From Paralichthys olivaceus (Eukaryota; Chordata; Actinopteri; Pleuronectiformes; Paralichthyidae), in NCBI RefSeq assembly GCF_024713975.1, contig NC_091113.1:13032501-13096500 (forward strand): a stretch of 64,000 nt of DNA, written 5' to 3'. The notes beneath the pieces are model-generated. The model worked only from the letters and a program-made list of their open reading frames with translations, had not been told where the DNA came from and ran no database searches. This document shows, piece after piece, positions 63,566 to 64,000 of this stretch (position 1 is the first letter of the stretch; every line of letters starts with the position of its first letter). The position numbers and the translations under genes are program-made.

Positions 63566-64000
63566 ATAATAATGAAAATAATAATAGAAATAATCTTTAG
63601 TTATATAACCCTTTTCACTAGAGGGGGCTGGTGTTAATAACAATAGGCGTAAAACACATTTCCATCAGTTGATATATATTGAAAATAAAATTGTATCACT
63701 GACTCCAAAGATGTCTTTATAAGACAATGACAAACAAATGAATGTACTTCAGGCTTAATGTTTTGCTGACTAACCATTAACTATTTATTACAGATGATTA
63801 TAAATAAAAAGAAAACAGAAATAAAAACCAAATATACAGAACATTTTTTGAATACATACAAATGTGCATATTTTCTGCATTGTTCTTTCTGTAAAATTAA
63901 ATTTGTCATATCTGTAACTCATCTACCAATGTGTCTGTCAATGATTCATACTATCTGCTAATCAATATACCAGCCGGGCTCTACTTTACAAAGGTTTGAT

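Noticed and set aside
63380-63637. An 85-codon frame with a long leucine run
   Set aside because: Produced by the CTA/CTT microsatellite in desi1 intron 2; it would read through the splice donor of exon 2.

Overview
The window is nuclear DNA from a ray-finned fish, most likely an advanced teleost. The genes have many short exons with GT-AG introns. There is no operon structure and no ribosome-binding sites. Dispersed repeats and microsatellites of the kind common in teleosts are scattered between genes. The gene set matches neighbours on human 22q13 (EP300, CBX7, JOSD1, and the XRCC6/DESI1 pair). Species and paralog letter (a or b copy from the teleost genome duplication) cannot be decided from the sequence alone.

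Layout: (1) 1-3531, minus: 5' two thirds of a canonical-type poly(A) polymerase gene, running off the left edge. (2) 3532-7686: intergenic, with a small inverted-repeat element, an internally duplicated block and the ep300 promoter/5' UTR. (3) 7687-31363, plus: the complete ep300 acetyltransferase coding sequence, 31 exons and 2836 codons by my splicing, with a 3' UTR to about 33700. (4) 33700-34870: a short spacer with a decayed Tc1-like fragment. (5) 34870-42140, minus: cbx7, six exons, tail to tail with ep300. (6) 43120-50700, minus: josd1, four coding exons. (7) 50700-51720: dense microsatellites. (8) 51720-56493, minus: an unusual AIG1/GIMAP-type gene with six exons, three of them consecutive 51-bp repeats. 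(9) 57110-62670, minus: complete xrcc6 (Ku70), 12 coding exons. (10) 62800-64000, plus: the first two coding exons of desi1, head to head with xrcc6.

Functionally the genes are mostly nuclear regulators: p300 acetylates histones and bridges activators; CBX7 reads H3K27me3 in PRC1, an opposing activity; Ku70 binds DNA ends; PAP adds poly(A) tails; JOSD1 and DeSI-1 remove ubiquitin or SUMO. They are linked by old synteny, not by co-transcription. The most unusual item is the AIG1-like gene. It has three tandem in-phase 51-bp exons, each encoding a 17-residue Trp/basic segment, placed before a G domain whose P-loop lysine and DxxG glycine are both replaced.

Exon boundaries were set by hand from GT-AG sites, reading-frame phase and family alignment from memory. 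All complete genes close in phase, but no transcript data were available.
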